Source: Bog-793 sp963803025
Lineage (GTDB): Bacteria; Actinomycetota; Acidimicrobiia; Acidimicrobiales; Bog-793
DNA: 64,000 bases
Direction: 5' to 3'
Assembly: GCA_963803025.1 (NCBI GenBank)
Contig: CAWDKZ010000022.1
Coordinates: 1-64,000 of the forward strand
Shown: positions 53,247 to 62,101 of the stretch, piece by piece
Layout: each line of letters starts with the position of its first letter
Position numbering within the stretch: the first letter of the stretch is position 1
Notes under the pieces: generated by a model
The model's input: the letters and a program-made list of their open reading frames with translations, nothing else
The model's database searches: none
What the model was told of the DNA's origin: nothing
Position numbers and translations under genes: made by a program

Positions 53247-54422
53247 ATGGTTTCTCATGGCCTCAGTGATCCACTCACTCGGGTGGGTCATCACCGGCGG
53301 ATGCCAGGAATTCGGGCGATCGTCCTCGTCTCGACGCTCACGCTCGTTGCGGGCGTGGTCTCGACCGGCGTCGCGTCGGCAACCGCGGTTGCGCGTCACC
53401 GCGCCCCGGCGGTCGTCAAGCACGCCAGCTCGTTCCTCGCCTGCGAAGTGACCGACACGGGAGGAATCAACGACCGTTCGTTCAACGCTTCGGCGTGGCA
53501 GGGCCTCAAGGCTGCCAAGGCGGCGGACCCGTCGATGACGATCCGCTACCTGTCGTCGACGTCGTCGAGCGACTACGTGCCGAACATCGCCACCTTCATC
53601 GGTGATCACTGCGGCATCATCATCACGGTCGGCTTCCTGATGGGTCCGGCGACCGAGGCCGCGGCGAAGGCCCACCCGAAGCAGGACTTCGCGATCGTCG
53701 ACTACAGCTACACGCCGCCGGTCAAGAACATCGACTCCCTGCTCTACGAGACGAACCAGGACGCCTTCCTCGGAGGATTCCTCGCTGCCGCGATGAGCAG
53801 GACGGGCAAGGTCGGCACCTTCGGCGGCGAGGACATCCCGACCGTCACGATCTACATGGACGGCTGGGTGGCCGGTGTCCGCTACTTCGACAAGGTCGAC
53901 CACAAGCACGTCGTCGCGCTCGGCTGGACCCCGAAGCCGAACCGCACGGCGGGCAGCTTCGACGGCACCGGCCTGTTCACCGGCTCGTTCACGAGCCAGG
54001 CGGCGGGCAAGACCGACGCGACGTCGGAGATCCAGCAGGGTGCTGACGACATCTTCTCGGTCGCCGGTTCGGTCGGTCTCGGAGCGGCAGCCGCGGTGAA
54101 GGCCGCGGGACACGGCGTCACGATGGAGTGGGTCGACACCGACGGCTGCGTTTCTGCGCCGACGTACTGCTCGCTCTTCATCACCAGTGTGACCAAGGGG
54201 ATCGTCGCCTCGGTGGAGAACGCCGCCCTTTCTACGGCTCATGGCACGTTCAAGGGCGGCAACTACTACGGCACGCTCGCCAATGGCGGCGTCGCGCTGT
54301 CCCCGTACCACGACTACGCCAGCGTGATCCCGAAGGCCCTGCAAGCGGGTCTGAACACGATCAAAGGACTGATCATCGCGGGGAAGATCTCGGTCGACCC
54401 GAACTCCTACCCGGCGAGCTAG
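53247..54422 (+). CDS. BMP-family nucleoside-binding protein of an ABC importer
   Basis: Substrate-binding protein of 391 residues of the basic membrane protein (PnrA/Med-like) group, which captures nucleosides outside the membrane. The mature part opens FLACEVTDTGGINDRSFNASAWQGLKAA, matching the family's signature, and has FGGEDIPTVTIYMDGWVAGVRYF and FSVAGSVGLGAAAAVK. The signal peptide has no lipobox cysteine, unlike most Gram-positive BMP proteins, so it may be secreted or held by other means. ATG 53247 follows AAGGAGG by 4 nt; an internal ATG at 53301 would give a shorter signal. First gene of the importer operon. Confidence 0.9.
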   Translation: MVSHGLSDPLTRVGHHRRMPGIRAIVLVSTLTLVAGVVSTGVASATAVARHRAPAVVKHASSFLACEVTDTGGINDRSFNASAWQGLKAAKAADPSMTIRYLSSTSSSDYVPNIATFIGDHCGIIITVGFLMGPATEAAAKAHPKQDFAIVDYSYTPPVKNIDSLLYETNQDAFLGGFLAAAMSRTGKVGTFGGEDIPTVTIYMDGWVAGVRYFDKVDHKHVVALGWTPKPNRTAGSFDGTGLFTGSFTSQAAGKTDATSEIQQGADDIFSVAGSVGLGAAAAVKAAGHGVTMEWVDTDGCVSAPTYCSLFITSVTKGIVASVENAALSTAHGTFKGGNYYGTLANGGVALSPYHDYASVIPKALQAGLNTIKGLIIAGKISVDPNSYPAS

Positions 54423-54438
54423 TCGGCTCCTCGGGCCG

Positions 54439-54469
54439 CAGCCCGGGTCCGGATCCCGGACCCGGGCTG
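54439..54469 (+). terminator. Perfect 14-bp hairpin after the binding-protein gene
   Basis: CAGCCCGGGTCCGG pairs exactly with CCGGACCCGGGCTG around a 3-nt loop. It lies 17 nt after the stop and is not followed by a T-tract. It may stabilise the upstream mRNA or reduce readthrough. Confidence 0.6.
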
Positions 54470-54500
54470 TAACGAACCGATACCACTGACGACATCTCGG

Positions 54501-54535
54501 ACAGGAGGCCGGGCCGGCGCGGCCCGGCCTCCTGT
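54501..54535 (+). terminator. Second perfect hairpin (15 bp) before the ATPase gene
   Basis: ACAGGAGGCCGGGCC pairs with GGCCCGGCCTCCTGT around a 5-nt loop, 18 nt before the ATPase GTG. Two such structures in a row suggest graded expression of binding protein over ATPase. Confidence 0.6.
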
Positions 54536-54553
54536 TGCCGGTTCGAGGTAGCC

Positions 54554-56110
54554 GTGAAGCTTGAGCTGTTCGGGATCACGAAGACCTTCGGATCCCTCGT
54601 CGCCGACGACCACGTCGATCTCAGCGTCGAGCCCGGTGAGATCCACGCGCTCCTGGGTGAGAACGGCGCGGGCAAGACGACGCTGATGAACGTGTTGTTC
54701 GGCTTCATGCACCCCGACTCGGGCGAGATCGCCCTCGACGGCGAGGTCCTGCAGTTCCCGGACCCCGGCGCGGCCGTCCGGCACGGCATCGGCATGGTCC
54801 ACCAGCACTTCATGCTCGTGCCGGTGTTCACCGTCGCCGAGAACGTCGTGCTGGGGTTCGAGCCGACCCATCGCTTCGGTCTACTCGACCGGCGCAAGGC
54901 ACGGGCGGAGATCCGCCGGATCTCCGAGGAGTTCGGACTCGAGGTCGACCCGGACGCCGTCGTCGAGGAGCTTCCCGTCGGGGTCCAGCAGCGCGTCGAG
55001 ATCCTGAAGGCGCTCTCGCGCGACGCCCAGCTCCTCATCCTCGACGAGCCGACCTCGGTGCTCACGCCGCAGGAGACCGAGGCGCTCTTCGAGATCATGC
55101 GATCGCTGGCCGCGTCCGGTCGCTCGATCCTGTTCATCACGCACAAACTGAAAGAGGTCCTCGCCGTCGCCGATCGGATCACCGTCATGCGGCTTGGCGC
55201 GGTGATCGGCACGACGACCCCCCAGACGACGACGGAGTCCGAGCTCGCCTCGATGATGGTCGGCCGGTCGGTCGAGCTCGTCGTGCGCAAGGAGCCGGCC
55301 CGACCGAAAGACGTCGTGCTCGCCGTGGAGGACCTGACCGTCGAAGACCTGCGCGGGCTGACCGTGGTCGACCACATCAGCTTCGACGTGCGCGCCGGTG
55401 AGATCCTCGCTCTCGCCGGGGTCCAGGGGAACGGGCAGACCGAGATCGAAGAGGCGCTCTGCGGCCTCGTGGAGGTCGTGGCGGGCAAGGTCGTGCTCCT
55501 CGGCCGCGACGTCACCCACGCCACCCCGAGGGCGAGGTTGCGCGCCGGGGTCGCCCACATACCCGAGGACCGGGTGCGGGACGGCCTCGTCGTCTCGATG
55601 ACGATCGCCGACAACCTCATCCTCGACGTGTTCGACGTGGCACCCCATGCCCATTTCGGCGCGCGCAAGCTCGGCGAGATCAAGCGCAGCGGGGACGAGA
55701 AGCTGAGGGACTTCGACATCCGCGCGAACTCCATCGACATGCTCGTTTCGATGTTGTCCGGAGGCAACCAACAGAAGGTGATCGTCGCCCGCGAACTTTC
55801 GCGACCGACGACGCTTCTCGTTGCGGCGCAGCCGACCCGGGGCCTTGACGTCGGTTCGATCGAGTACGTCCACCGGCGCATCGTCGAGGAGCGTGACCGC
55901 GGCGCCGCCGTTCTCATCATCTCGTCGGAACTCGACGAGGTGCTCGCTCTCGGTGATCGGATCGCCGTGATCTACCGCGGCAGGATCATGGACATCGTCG
56001 ACCCCTCCGCCGGGCGCGAAAAGATCGGACTTCTGATGGCAGGCGTGACCGACGACGGGGCAGGGACCGGACCGCCGATCGTCACGACAGCTCCGGGGGT
56101 CGGAGCGTGA
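54554..56110 (+). CDS. Nucleoside ABC importer ATPase (two ATPase domains)
   Basis: Double ABC ATPase of 518 residues, as in ribose/nucleoside importers (RbsA/NupO-like). The N-terminal Walker A is GENGAGKTT, with LPVGVQQRVEILKAL as signature and LLILDEPTSVL as Walker B. The C-terminal half has a degenerate Walker A (GVQGNGQTE), signature LSGGNQQKVIVAREL, and Walker B text LLVAAQPTRGLD, where the usual Asp-Glu is replaced, typical of the inactive second site. GTG 54554 has GAGG upstream. The permease gene overlaps by 4 bases. Confidence 0.93.
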   Translation: MKLELFGITKTFGSLVADDHVDLSVEPGEIHALLGENGAGKTTLMNVLFGFMHPDSGEIALDGEVLQFPDPGAAVRHGIGMVHQHFMLVPVFTVAENVVLGFEPTHRFGLLDRRKARAEIRRISEEFGLEVDPDAVVEELPVGVQQRVEILKALSRDAQLLILDEPTSVLTPQETEALFEIMRSLAASGRSILFITHKLKEVLAVADRITVMRLGAVIGTTTPQTTTESELASMMVGRSVELVVRKEPARPKDVVLAVEDLTVEDLRGLTVVDHISFDVRAGEILALAGVQGNGQTEIEEALCGLVEVVAGKVVLLGRDVTHATPRARLRAGVAHIPEDRVRDGLVVSMTIADNLILDVFDVAPHAHFGARKLGEIKRSGDEKLRDFDIRANSIDMLVSMLSGGNQQKVIVARELSRPTTLLVAAQPTRGLDVGSIEYVHRRIVEERDRGAAVLIISSELDEVLALGDRIAVIYRGRIMDIVDPSAGREKIGLLMAGVTDDGAGTGPPIVTTAPGVGA

Positions 56111-57393
56111 GCGACGCGGGGATCACCATCGGAGCCGCCGCCCCAGCCGCGGGCGAGAGGACCGCCTCGGCCCACGCGCCGAGGCAGTGGGGCCGGTTCT
56201 TCCACTGGATGGTCGAGGCGAACGTCGTCATGGTGACGGCGCTCGCCATCTTCAGTGGCCTGTTCGTCGGGGCGATCCTCATCATCGTCACCCAGCCGAA
56301 CGTGCTCCACGCCTGGGCGGGGCTCTTCAGCCATCCCGGGACCACGGTGAGCGTGACGTTCTTCACGGTCGGCGACGCCTACCGTGACCTGTTCACCGGT
56401 TCGCTTGGCGACCCGTTCGTGTTCGGCCACGCCATCCGCACAGGACAAGGCTGGACCCAGGCGCTCACGCCCATCAGCGAGACGCTGCTCTACGCGTCGC
56501 CGTTGTGTCTCGCGGGACTTGGCGTCGGGCTCGGCTTCCGAACCGGCATGTTCAACATCGGCGGTCAAGGCCAGCTCATCGGCGGGGCGATGGCGGCGAG
56601 CTACGTGGGTTTCGAGATCAACCCTCCGGCTATCATCCACATCCCTTTGTGCATCCTCGCCGGGTTCGCCGGGGGCGCGGTGGTGGGTTTCGTCCCGGGA
56701 TTCTTGAAGGCACGCACCGGTGCGCACGAAGTGATCGTGACGATCATGCTCAACTACGTCATGCTGAACCTGCTTGTCCTCGCTCTGACGACCCAGCCGT
56801 TCCAGCAGCCCGGTCAGCAGAACGCCGTCGGAAGGACAATCTTTGGCGGCGCACAGCTTCCTCGCATCTTTGGCCACAACCTGCGGGTGAACCTCGGGGT
56901 CCTCATCGCCGTAGTCTGTGCCCTCGGCGTCTCCTGGCTCCTGCGGCGGGGCACGCTCGGCTTCGGCTTCCGCGTGGTGGGTGCGAACCCGAACGCGGCG
57001 CGCGTCGCGGGCATCAACATCCGTCGGGCGACGATCCTCGTGCTCGTGATCTCGGGCGGGCTCTGCGGATTGGCGGGGATGACATCGCTCTGTGGGGCGG
57101 ACTACTTCCTCTCCTCCGGCTACGGGGGGACCGTCGGCTTCGACTGCATCACCGTCGCGCTGCTTGGCCGGAACCGCCCGGTCGGCATCGTCCTCGGATC
57201 GCTCCTCTTTGCCGCGCTCAACGTCGGCGGGCGGTACATGCAGGCGTCGACGGGGATCCCGCTCGACCTCGCCTCGGTCATCCAGGCGATCATCGTGTTC
57301 TTCGTGGCCACGCCGGGCCTCGTCAACGAGGTCTACCGGCTGCGGGGGATGAACGTCGGCCAGGGACTTTTGACGAGGGGTTGGGCAGCGTGA
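56107..57393 (+). CDS. Nucleoside ABC importer permease 1
   Basis: Inner-membrane permease of 428 residues of the BPD_transp_2 group, with about ten hydrophobic segments after a polar N-terminus of 35 residues. Motifs include GLGFRTGMFNIGGQGQ and GFRVVGANPNAARVAGINIRRA, the coupling region contacting the ATPase. It pairs with the next permease to form a heterodimeric channel. Coupled to the ATPase gene by the GTGA overlap. Confidence 0.92.
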   Translation: MSDAGITIGAAAPAAGERTASAHAPRQWGRFFHWMVEANVVMVTALAIFSGLFVGAILIIVTQPNVLHAWAGLFSHPGTTVSVTFFTVGDAYRDLFTGSLGDPFVFGHAIRTGQGWTQALTPISETLLYASPLCLAGLGVGLGFRTGMFNIGGQGQLIGGAMAASYVGFEINPPAIIHIPLCILAGFAGGAVVGFVPGFLKARTGAHEVIVTIMLNYVMLNLLVLALTTQPFQQPGQQNAVGRTIFGGAQLPRIFGHNLRVNLGVLIAVVCALGVSWLLRRGTLGFGFRVVGANPNAARVAGINIRRATILVLVISGGLCGLAGMTSLCGADYFLSSGYGGTVGFDCITVALLGRNRPVGIVLGSLLFAALNVGGRYMQASTGIPLDLASVIQAIIVFFVATPGLVNEVYRLRGMNVGQGLLTRGWAA

Positions 57394-57439
57394 GAGGGCG
57401 CGCACTGCTCGACGGGCGTGACCCGCGGGGAGCACGGAC

Positions 57440-58732
57440 GTGACCGCGGTCGCGCTCGTGAGCGGGAAGCGGGCCGCATCCACCGAGGCGCGCATCGTCA
57501 CGGTCGGACTACGGCGGGGGATGGGGATCTTTCTCGTCCTCATCTCGGCGTTGATGCTGTTCACGTTCGGTCTCGCCGTCTCACCCCACGATGAGACGAC
57601 GTTCCAACTCACCTCGATGTACTCGACGGCGTGGTACCTCGCGCCCTTGCACTTCCCGGTGCGCGAGACGTCGATCGTGATGGCCGCCGTCTGCGCGGCA
57701 CTCGGTATTTGGCTTGTCATCCGGCGCCAGACCCGCGGCAGCTACTTCATCTTCAGCGTCGGGATCGTGCTGTTCCTGTGGTCGTTCCTCGCCTGGGCGG
57801 CGCGCAACAACTCGCTCAACCTCGTCGGGATGATCGGCGTCACACTGATCTCGGCGGTGCCGATCATCTTCGGGTCGATGTCGGGCGTGATGTGCGAGCG
57901 CTCGGGGGTCATCAACGTCGCGATCGAGGGGCAGTTCCTCATGGGCGCGTTCATCGCCGCGATGATCGCGAGCGCCTCGGGAAATCTGTGGCTCGGGCTC
58001 GTGTGCGGGGCACTCGCCGGCGGGCTGCTCGGCGGGCTGCTCGCCTTTCTGTCGCTGCGCTACGCCGCCGACCAGATCATCGTCGGCATCGTCATCAACG
58101 CCTTCGCCCTGGGGCTGACGAATTACCTCACGGACACCCTGCTCGTCCCGTACCAGAACACACTGAACTCCGGGCCGATCTTCTCGCCGATCGCGATCCC
58201 CGTCCTCGACAAGATCCCGATCATCGGTCCGGACATCTTCGACCAGAACCTCTTCGTCTACATCGCGGCGATCCTCCTCGTCGCGCTCACGACGGGTCTC
58301 TTCCGCACCCGTTGGGGACTGCGGGTCCGGGCGGTCGGCGAGCACCCCGAGGCCGCCGAGACGGTCGGGATCCGCGTGCTCAGTGTCCGCTACCGCAACG
58401 TCATCTGGGGCGGCGTAATCGCCGGTATCGGCGGGGCCGCGTTCACGATCGGCTCCACAGGCGAGTTCTCCTCGGACATGACCGCGGGCCTCGGCTTCGT
58501 GGCGCTCGCGGCGATGATCTTCGGTCGCTGGCGCCCCTACGGGGGGCTCTTGGCGGCGTTGCTCTTCGGGTTCTCGAACTCGCTCCAGGCGACGCTCGCC
58601 GTGTTGAACGTGCCGATCAACTCGAACATCTTGATCATGGCGCCCTACCTCATCACGATCGCCGTCGTTTCGGGCCTCGTCGGCAGGGTTCGCGCCCCCG
58701 CCAACGACGGCAAGCCGTACCGCCCGCAGTAG
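57440..58732 (+). CDS. Nucleoside ABC importer permease 2
   Basis: Second BPD_transp_2 permease, 430 residues, with hydrophobic segments throughout. Family motifs are SGVMCERSGVINVAIEGQFL and GLRVRAVGEHPEAAETVGI, the coupling segment for the ATPase. GTG 57440 lies 46 nt after the first permease. Downstream it converges on psuK with only 7 nt between stops. Confidence 0.92.
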   Translation: MTAVALVSGKRAASTEARIVTVGLRRGMGIFLVLISALMLFTFGLAVSPHDETTFQLTSMYSTAWYLAPLHFPVRETSIVMAAVCAALGIWLVIRRQTRGSYFIFSVGIVLFLWSFLAWAARNNSLNLVGMIGVTLISAVPIIFGSMSGVMCERSGVINVAIEGQFLMGAFIAAMIASASGNLWLGLVCGALAGGLLGGLLAFLSLRYAADQIIVGIVINAFALGLTNYLTDTLLVPYQNTLNSGPIFSPIAIPVLDKIPIIGPDIFDQNLFVYIAAILLVALTTGLFRTRWGLRVRAVGEHPEAAETVGIRVLSVRYRNVIWGGVIAGIGGAAFTIGSTGEFSSDMTAGLGFVALAAMIFGRWRPYGGLLAALLFGFSNSLQATLAVLNVPINSNILIMAPYLITIAVVSGLVGRVRAPANDGKPYRPQ

Positions 58733-58739
58733 GCGGTCT

Positions 58740-59669
58740 TCAGCGCGCCGGCCGCGCGCCGGGGGTCGCGATCGCCCGCGCCGCGGCGGCGAGGCCCGCG
58801 GTAAGGGCGTCTCCCGCCGGCGAGTCGGCGAGCCAGGCGGCGAGGAACGTCCCGGTGAAGGCGTCGCCGGCCCCGGTCGTGTCGACCACCACACCGCGGG
58901 GCGCGGGGAGGATGAGCGCCGGCGTGCCGTCCTTCGACCAGAGCGCGCCAAGCGGGCCGAGGGTGAGGACGACCTCGCCGAAGTGCGCACCGAGTCGGCG
59001 CGCGACCGCCTCGGGGTCCTGTTCACCCGTGAGCACACGGCCCTCGTCGAGATTCGCACAGCACAGGTCGATCCCGTTGGTCCACGACAGGAACTCCTCC
59101 GCGCCGATCCTCGCGAGCGGACCCGCCGAGGAGGGGTCGAGCGAGCGCGACATCCCCGATCGTTCGCTCCGGCGGAGGATCTCGATCGCGGCGTCGCGGG
59201 TCTCGTCGTCGAGCAGTTCGTAGCCGGAGAGGTGGAGGTGATCTCCGGGCCGGAAGAGCGTCGCGGGCAGCCGAGCCGTCGTCAGGGCGAGATTCGCGCC
59301 CCGGTCGGTGAGCATCGAGCGCTGTCCCAACTCGTCGACGACCGAGACGACGACGCCGCTCTGCCGGTCGGGAACTCGGACGAGGTGCGCCGTGACCCCC
59401 TCGGCGCGTAGGGTGTGTCTCGACGCACGGCCAAGATCATCGTCGCCGACCACGCCGACGAGGTGCACCTCGACGCCGCAGCGGGCGAGCCAAACCGCCT
59501 GATTCGCAGCCGATCCGCCCGGCGCGATCGTGATCGACGACGGCGTGTCGCTTGCCGGGGCGAAAGTCGCGTGCTCGCGCACGATGACGTCGGTCATGAC
59601 GTCGCCGACGACGACGACCCGCCGCGCGGCACCGGGGCGCGCGCCTCTCCTTCGGCCGCGGATCCTCAC
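58740..59669 (-). CDS. psuK: PfkB-family kinase, probable pseudouridine kinase
   Basis: Ribokinase-fold kinase of 309 residues. It has the APGGSAANQAVWLARCG N-terminal signature and VVDTTGAGDAFTGTFLAAW at the catalytic end. It overlaps the next gene, the pseudouridine-5'-phosphate glycosidase, by 4 bases; that pairing is the reason for calling pseudouridine as substrate. Product would be pseudouridine 5'-phosphate for PsuG. The N-terminus is Arg-rich before the first strand, so the start could be a later codon. Confidence 0.85.
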   Translation of the reverse strand: MRIRGRRRGARPGAARRVVVVGDVMTDVIVREHATFAPASDTPSSITIAPGGSAANQAVWLARCGVEVHLVGVVGDDDLGRASRHTLRAEGVTAHLVRVPDRQSGVVVSVVDELGQRSMLTDRGANLALTTARLPATLFRPGDHLHLSGYELLDDETRDAAIEILRRSERSGMSRSLDPSSAGPLARIGAEEFLSWTNGIDLCCANLDEGRVLTGEQDPEAVARRLGAHFGEVVLTLGPLGALWSKDGTPALILPAPRGVVVDTTGAGDAFTGTFLAAWLADSPAGDALTAGLAAAARAIATPGARPAR

Positions 59670-60616
59670 GGCGCGGTCTTCCTCGGCGGGCGCGGCGCCG
59701 CGGCGAGCGCCACCGCGATCCGGGCGGCGAGCACGGCGTTGCGCCGCACGATGGCGCGATTGACGCGCACGCTCTCACCGGCCGTCGCCGCGGCAAGGCG
59801 CGCGAGGAGGAACGGCGTCACGTCCTTGCCCGACACGTGCGCGGCCTCGGCGAGACGGAGCGCTTCGGCGAGGGCGGCGTCGTGGCGCACCGGGGCGAGC
59901 TCATCGGCTGGGGCGACGGGATTGGCGAGCAACATCCCGCCCGGCGCGACCCGGCGGTGCGCGGCGAAGGCGAGGGCGGCCTCCTCGGGTGAGGCGACGC
60001 TCCAGTCGAGCCGGTGTTCGGTGACCGAGACGTAGAAACCCGGGAAGCGCGCGGTGCCGTAGCCGACGACCGGCACGCCGAGGGTTTCGAGGCGTTCCAG
60101 CGTGGCGGCGACGTCGAGGACCGATTTCACGCCCGAGGCGACGACGAGGATGGGGACGTCACGCATCGTCTCGAGGTCAGCCGAGACGTCCCAGGTCTCC
60201 TGGGCGTCGCGGTGGACGCCGCCGAGCCCTCCCGTCGCCATCACCTCGATGCCCGCGAGTGCGGCGAGGGTAATCGTCCCGGCGACCGTCGTCGCCCCGT
60301 CGACGCCGGCGGCGACGGCGACGCCGAGGTCACGCCGGCTGAGTTTCGCAACGGCGCCTCCCGGGTCGGCGAGACGCTCGATCTCGGTCGCCGACAACCC
60401 GACGGTCGCGACGCCGGCGACGACGCCGACGGTCGCGGCCTCGGCGCCCTGGTCCCGGACGTCCTGTTCGAGCTGGCGGGCGACCTCGAGGTTCTCCGGG
60501 CTCGGCAGCCCGTGGGCGATCAGTGTCGTCTCGAGCGCGACGACGCCGCGTCCATCGGCCAGGGCTTGGCGCACGTGGTCCCCGAGGCGGAACTGGCGAC
60601 CTGCGGCGACTTCCAC
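59666..60616 (-). CDS. psuG: Pseudouridine-5'-phosphate glycosidase PsuG
   Basis: Splits pseudouridine 5'-phosphate into uracil and ribose 5-phosphate. The 316-residue protein shows the family text VVALETTLIAHGLPSPENLEVA, AKLSRRDL, GGLGGVHRDAQETWDVSADL and VVASGVKSVLDVAATLERLE, whose Lys (GVKSVLD) corresponds to the catalytic lysine, then ANPVAPADEL. GTG 60616 is chosen, since the codons upstream belong to the junction with the low-GC insert. TATAAA at 60631-60626 would serve as its -10. Confidence 0.92.
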   Translation of the reverse strand: MEVAAGRQFRLGDHVRQALADGRGVVALETTLIAHGLPSPENLEVARQLEQDVRDQGAEAATVGVVAGVATVGLSATEIERLADPGGAVAKLSRRDLGVAVAAGVDGATTVAGTITLAALAGIEVMATGGLGGVHRDAQETWDVSADLETMRDVPILVVASGVKSVLDVAATLERLETLGVPVVGYGTARFPGFYVSVTEHRLDWSVASPEEAALAFAAHRRVAPGGMLLANPVAPADELAPVRHDAALAEALRLAEAAHVSGKDVTPFLLARLAAATAGESVRVNRAIVRRNAVLAARIAVALAAAPRPPRKTAP

Positions 60617-60625
60617 GCGGCGAAA

Positions 60626-60631
60626 TTTATA
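60626..60631 (-). promoter_or_regulatory. Candidate -10 of psuG at the insert junction
   Basis: TATAAA on the minus strand lies 9 nt before GTG 60616, at the edge of the low-GC insert. Confidence 0.4.
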
Positions 60632-60866
60632 CGTATGGGTGAAACACGAAGCGATCAATTGTTTCTTCTTGTTCGAGGGTCAGTATCGGCTGACCCTTAT
60701 CCCTTATGACCTCCGCAATAAGAAACGTTGAGGCAATGACCTCAAACTCTCCTCGCCGGGCGGCCTCAAGAATCTGTCGGGCCGTATCGGCTCTCCCATG
60801 CTCACCTTTGATGGCGGCGATATACACAGAGCTATCTAGATAGGGGCGCTTGTAGCTCGGTTCCAT
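60627..60866 (-). pseudogene. PIN-domain protein, C-terminally truncated
   Basis: Start of a PIN-domain nuclease of VapC type. YLDSSVYIAAIKGE gives the first catalytic Asp and STFLIAEVIRDKG the conserved Glu. The protein stops after 79 residues, about 50-60 short of a full PIN domain, and lacks the later acidic residues (DALHLA-type motif), so it is probably inactive. Its ATG directly abuts the stop of the upstream 244-residue gene (TAAATG). Base composition is much lower in GC than the surroundings, suggesting horizontal transfer and later loss of the 3' end. Confidence 0.7.
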
Positions 60867-61601
60867 TTAGCTCAACTGCTCGATGTACTCACCGGTTCCC
60901 AATCTGCCGGTGAAGTTCGGATCTAATCCGATCAGATCGTCAACCGATGGCAGTTCTTCTTCGAGGGGCAATGGTTCAAGGATCGGCTTTTCAACCCGTA
61001 GCGGTTGACCTCTGCGATTGCGGTAGATGATGCCCCGCACGCGCACCCGAGCACCTAGAGCGTCTTTTACGATTGCAAGGTCTTGATGAGGGAACCGGCA
61101 AGCAACGGCACGATACCACAACTGGTCGTAGACGTTGAACAGATTGCCACCGCGGAAGGAAATGAGCTCAAGCTTTCCGATGACGGACACAATGCCCTTG
61201 TTCTTCACGGACATGAGATCATGAACGTTGGTTGCGGCCTGGCGCGTGACGTGAGCCGACGCATGATCGGCATGACCGTTAAGCGAAATGGCATCAAGGT
61301 GGGTCGATTCGTCACTGGCAAACCACTTCGCCATCGCGCCGACTCGACGTAGGTCGTACTCAACTAAGTAGGGCGGAAGATGATCCCCCTCTTGGATCGT
61401 GGCGAGACCGTTCACGTATTCCGTGCATAGAAATACGGGAAAGTCATCTGCGACGAGGGTAGAGCTTCGAGAGCTGATAATCGTGTCAGTACTTCCATTA
61501 CGAAGGTCGGCGATAAGCCATTCGATCTGCGCGGATTGTTGCTTGTCGATGGCGTCGCCAATGCGGCCAAGTGCGCCCGTGGCAGATTGCAGCACGCGCA
61601 C
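60867..61601 (-). CDS. Unknown protein paired with the truncated PIN gene
   Basis: Soluble protein of 244 residues with no family I can name. Its N-terminal half reads STLVADDFPVFLCTEYVNG and YLVEYDLRRVGAMAKWF; the C-terminal half reads GKLELISFRGGNLFNVYDQLW and KDALGARVRVRGIIYRN, then an acidic segment. Like the PIN gene it has clearly lower GC and different codon use from its neighbours. The abutting arrangement with a PIN gene resembles a toxin-antitoxin or defence pair, which is inference. GTG 61601 is the first usable start after the in-frame stop near 61635. Confidence 0.6.
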   Translation of the reverse strand: MRVLQSATGALGRIGDAIDKQQSAQIEWLIADLRNGSTDTIISSRSSTLVADDFPVFLCTEYVNGLATIQEGDHLPPYLVEYDLRRVGAMAKWFASDESTHLDAISLNGHADHASAHVTRQAATNVHDLMSVKNKGIVSVIGKLELISFRGGNLFNVYDQLWYRAVACRFPHQDLAIVKDALGARVRVRGIIYRNRRGQPLRVEKPILEPLPLEEELPSVDDLIGLDPNFTGRLGTGEYIEQLS

Positions 61602-61640
61602 AAACTCATGGACGGGAATAGTGCCCTCGGGAGCCTAGTG

Positions 61641-61646
61641 TAGTGT
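61641..61646 (+). promoter_or_regulatory. Candidate leaderless -10 of cdd
   Basis: TAGTGT at 61641-61646 lies 8 nt before ATG 61655; an overlapping copy lies at 61636-61641. This favours ATG 61655 over GTG 61643. Confidence 0.4.
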
Positions 61647-61654
61647 CCCGTGCC

Positions 61655-62101
61655 ATGCCCCCGGTGGGGGAGCATCCGAGGATCGAGATCGACTGGCGTG
61701 ACCTGCGCGCCCGCGCGATGCGGGCTGCGAAGCGTGCCTATGCGCCGTATTCCGGGCTGAGTGTCGGTGCCGCGGGTCTCGTGCCCGACGGTCGGGTCTT
61801 CGTCGGTTGCAACGTCGAGAACGCCTCGTACGGCCTGACGCTCTGTGCCGAGTGCGGTCTTGTCTCGAACCTCGTCGTGGCGGGAGCGGAGGGGCTCGTC
61901 GCCGTCAGTGTTGTCGCCCTCGACGGCAGGCCGCTCACGCCGTGCGGTCGCTGCCGCCAGCTCCTCATCGAGCACGGCAGTGTCGGTCTCCTGCTCGACA
62001 AGGGTGAGGAGTCGGCGCCGACACCGATGCGGGACCTGTTGCCCGAGGCGTGGCGACTCCCCTCGGACATCCCGTCGGTCCGGACGCCGAGTGCCCGCTA
62101 G
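61655..62101 (+). CDS. cdd: Cytidine deaminase
   Basis: Zinc deaminase converting cytidine and deoxycytidine to uridine and deoxyuridine. The 148-residue protein has YAPYSGLSVGAAG, VGCNVENASYGLTLCAECG (first zinc Cys and catalytic Glu in CAE) and TPCGRCRQLLIE (the two other zinc cysteines). The length matches small tetrameric Cdd. The 3' end overlaps the thymidine phosphorylase GTG, so the two genes are coupled in a salvage operon. Confidence 0.93.
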   Translation: MPPVGEHPRIEIDWRDLRARAMRAAKRAYAPYSGLSVGAAGLVPDGRVFVGCNVENASYGLTLCAECGLVSNLVVAGAEGLVAVSVVALDGRPLTPCGRCRQLLIEHGSVGLLLDKGEESAPTPMRDLLPEAWRLPSDIPSVRTPSAR

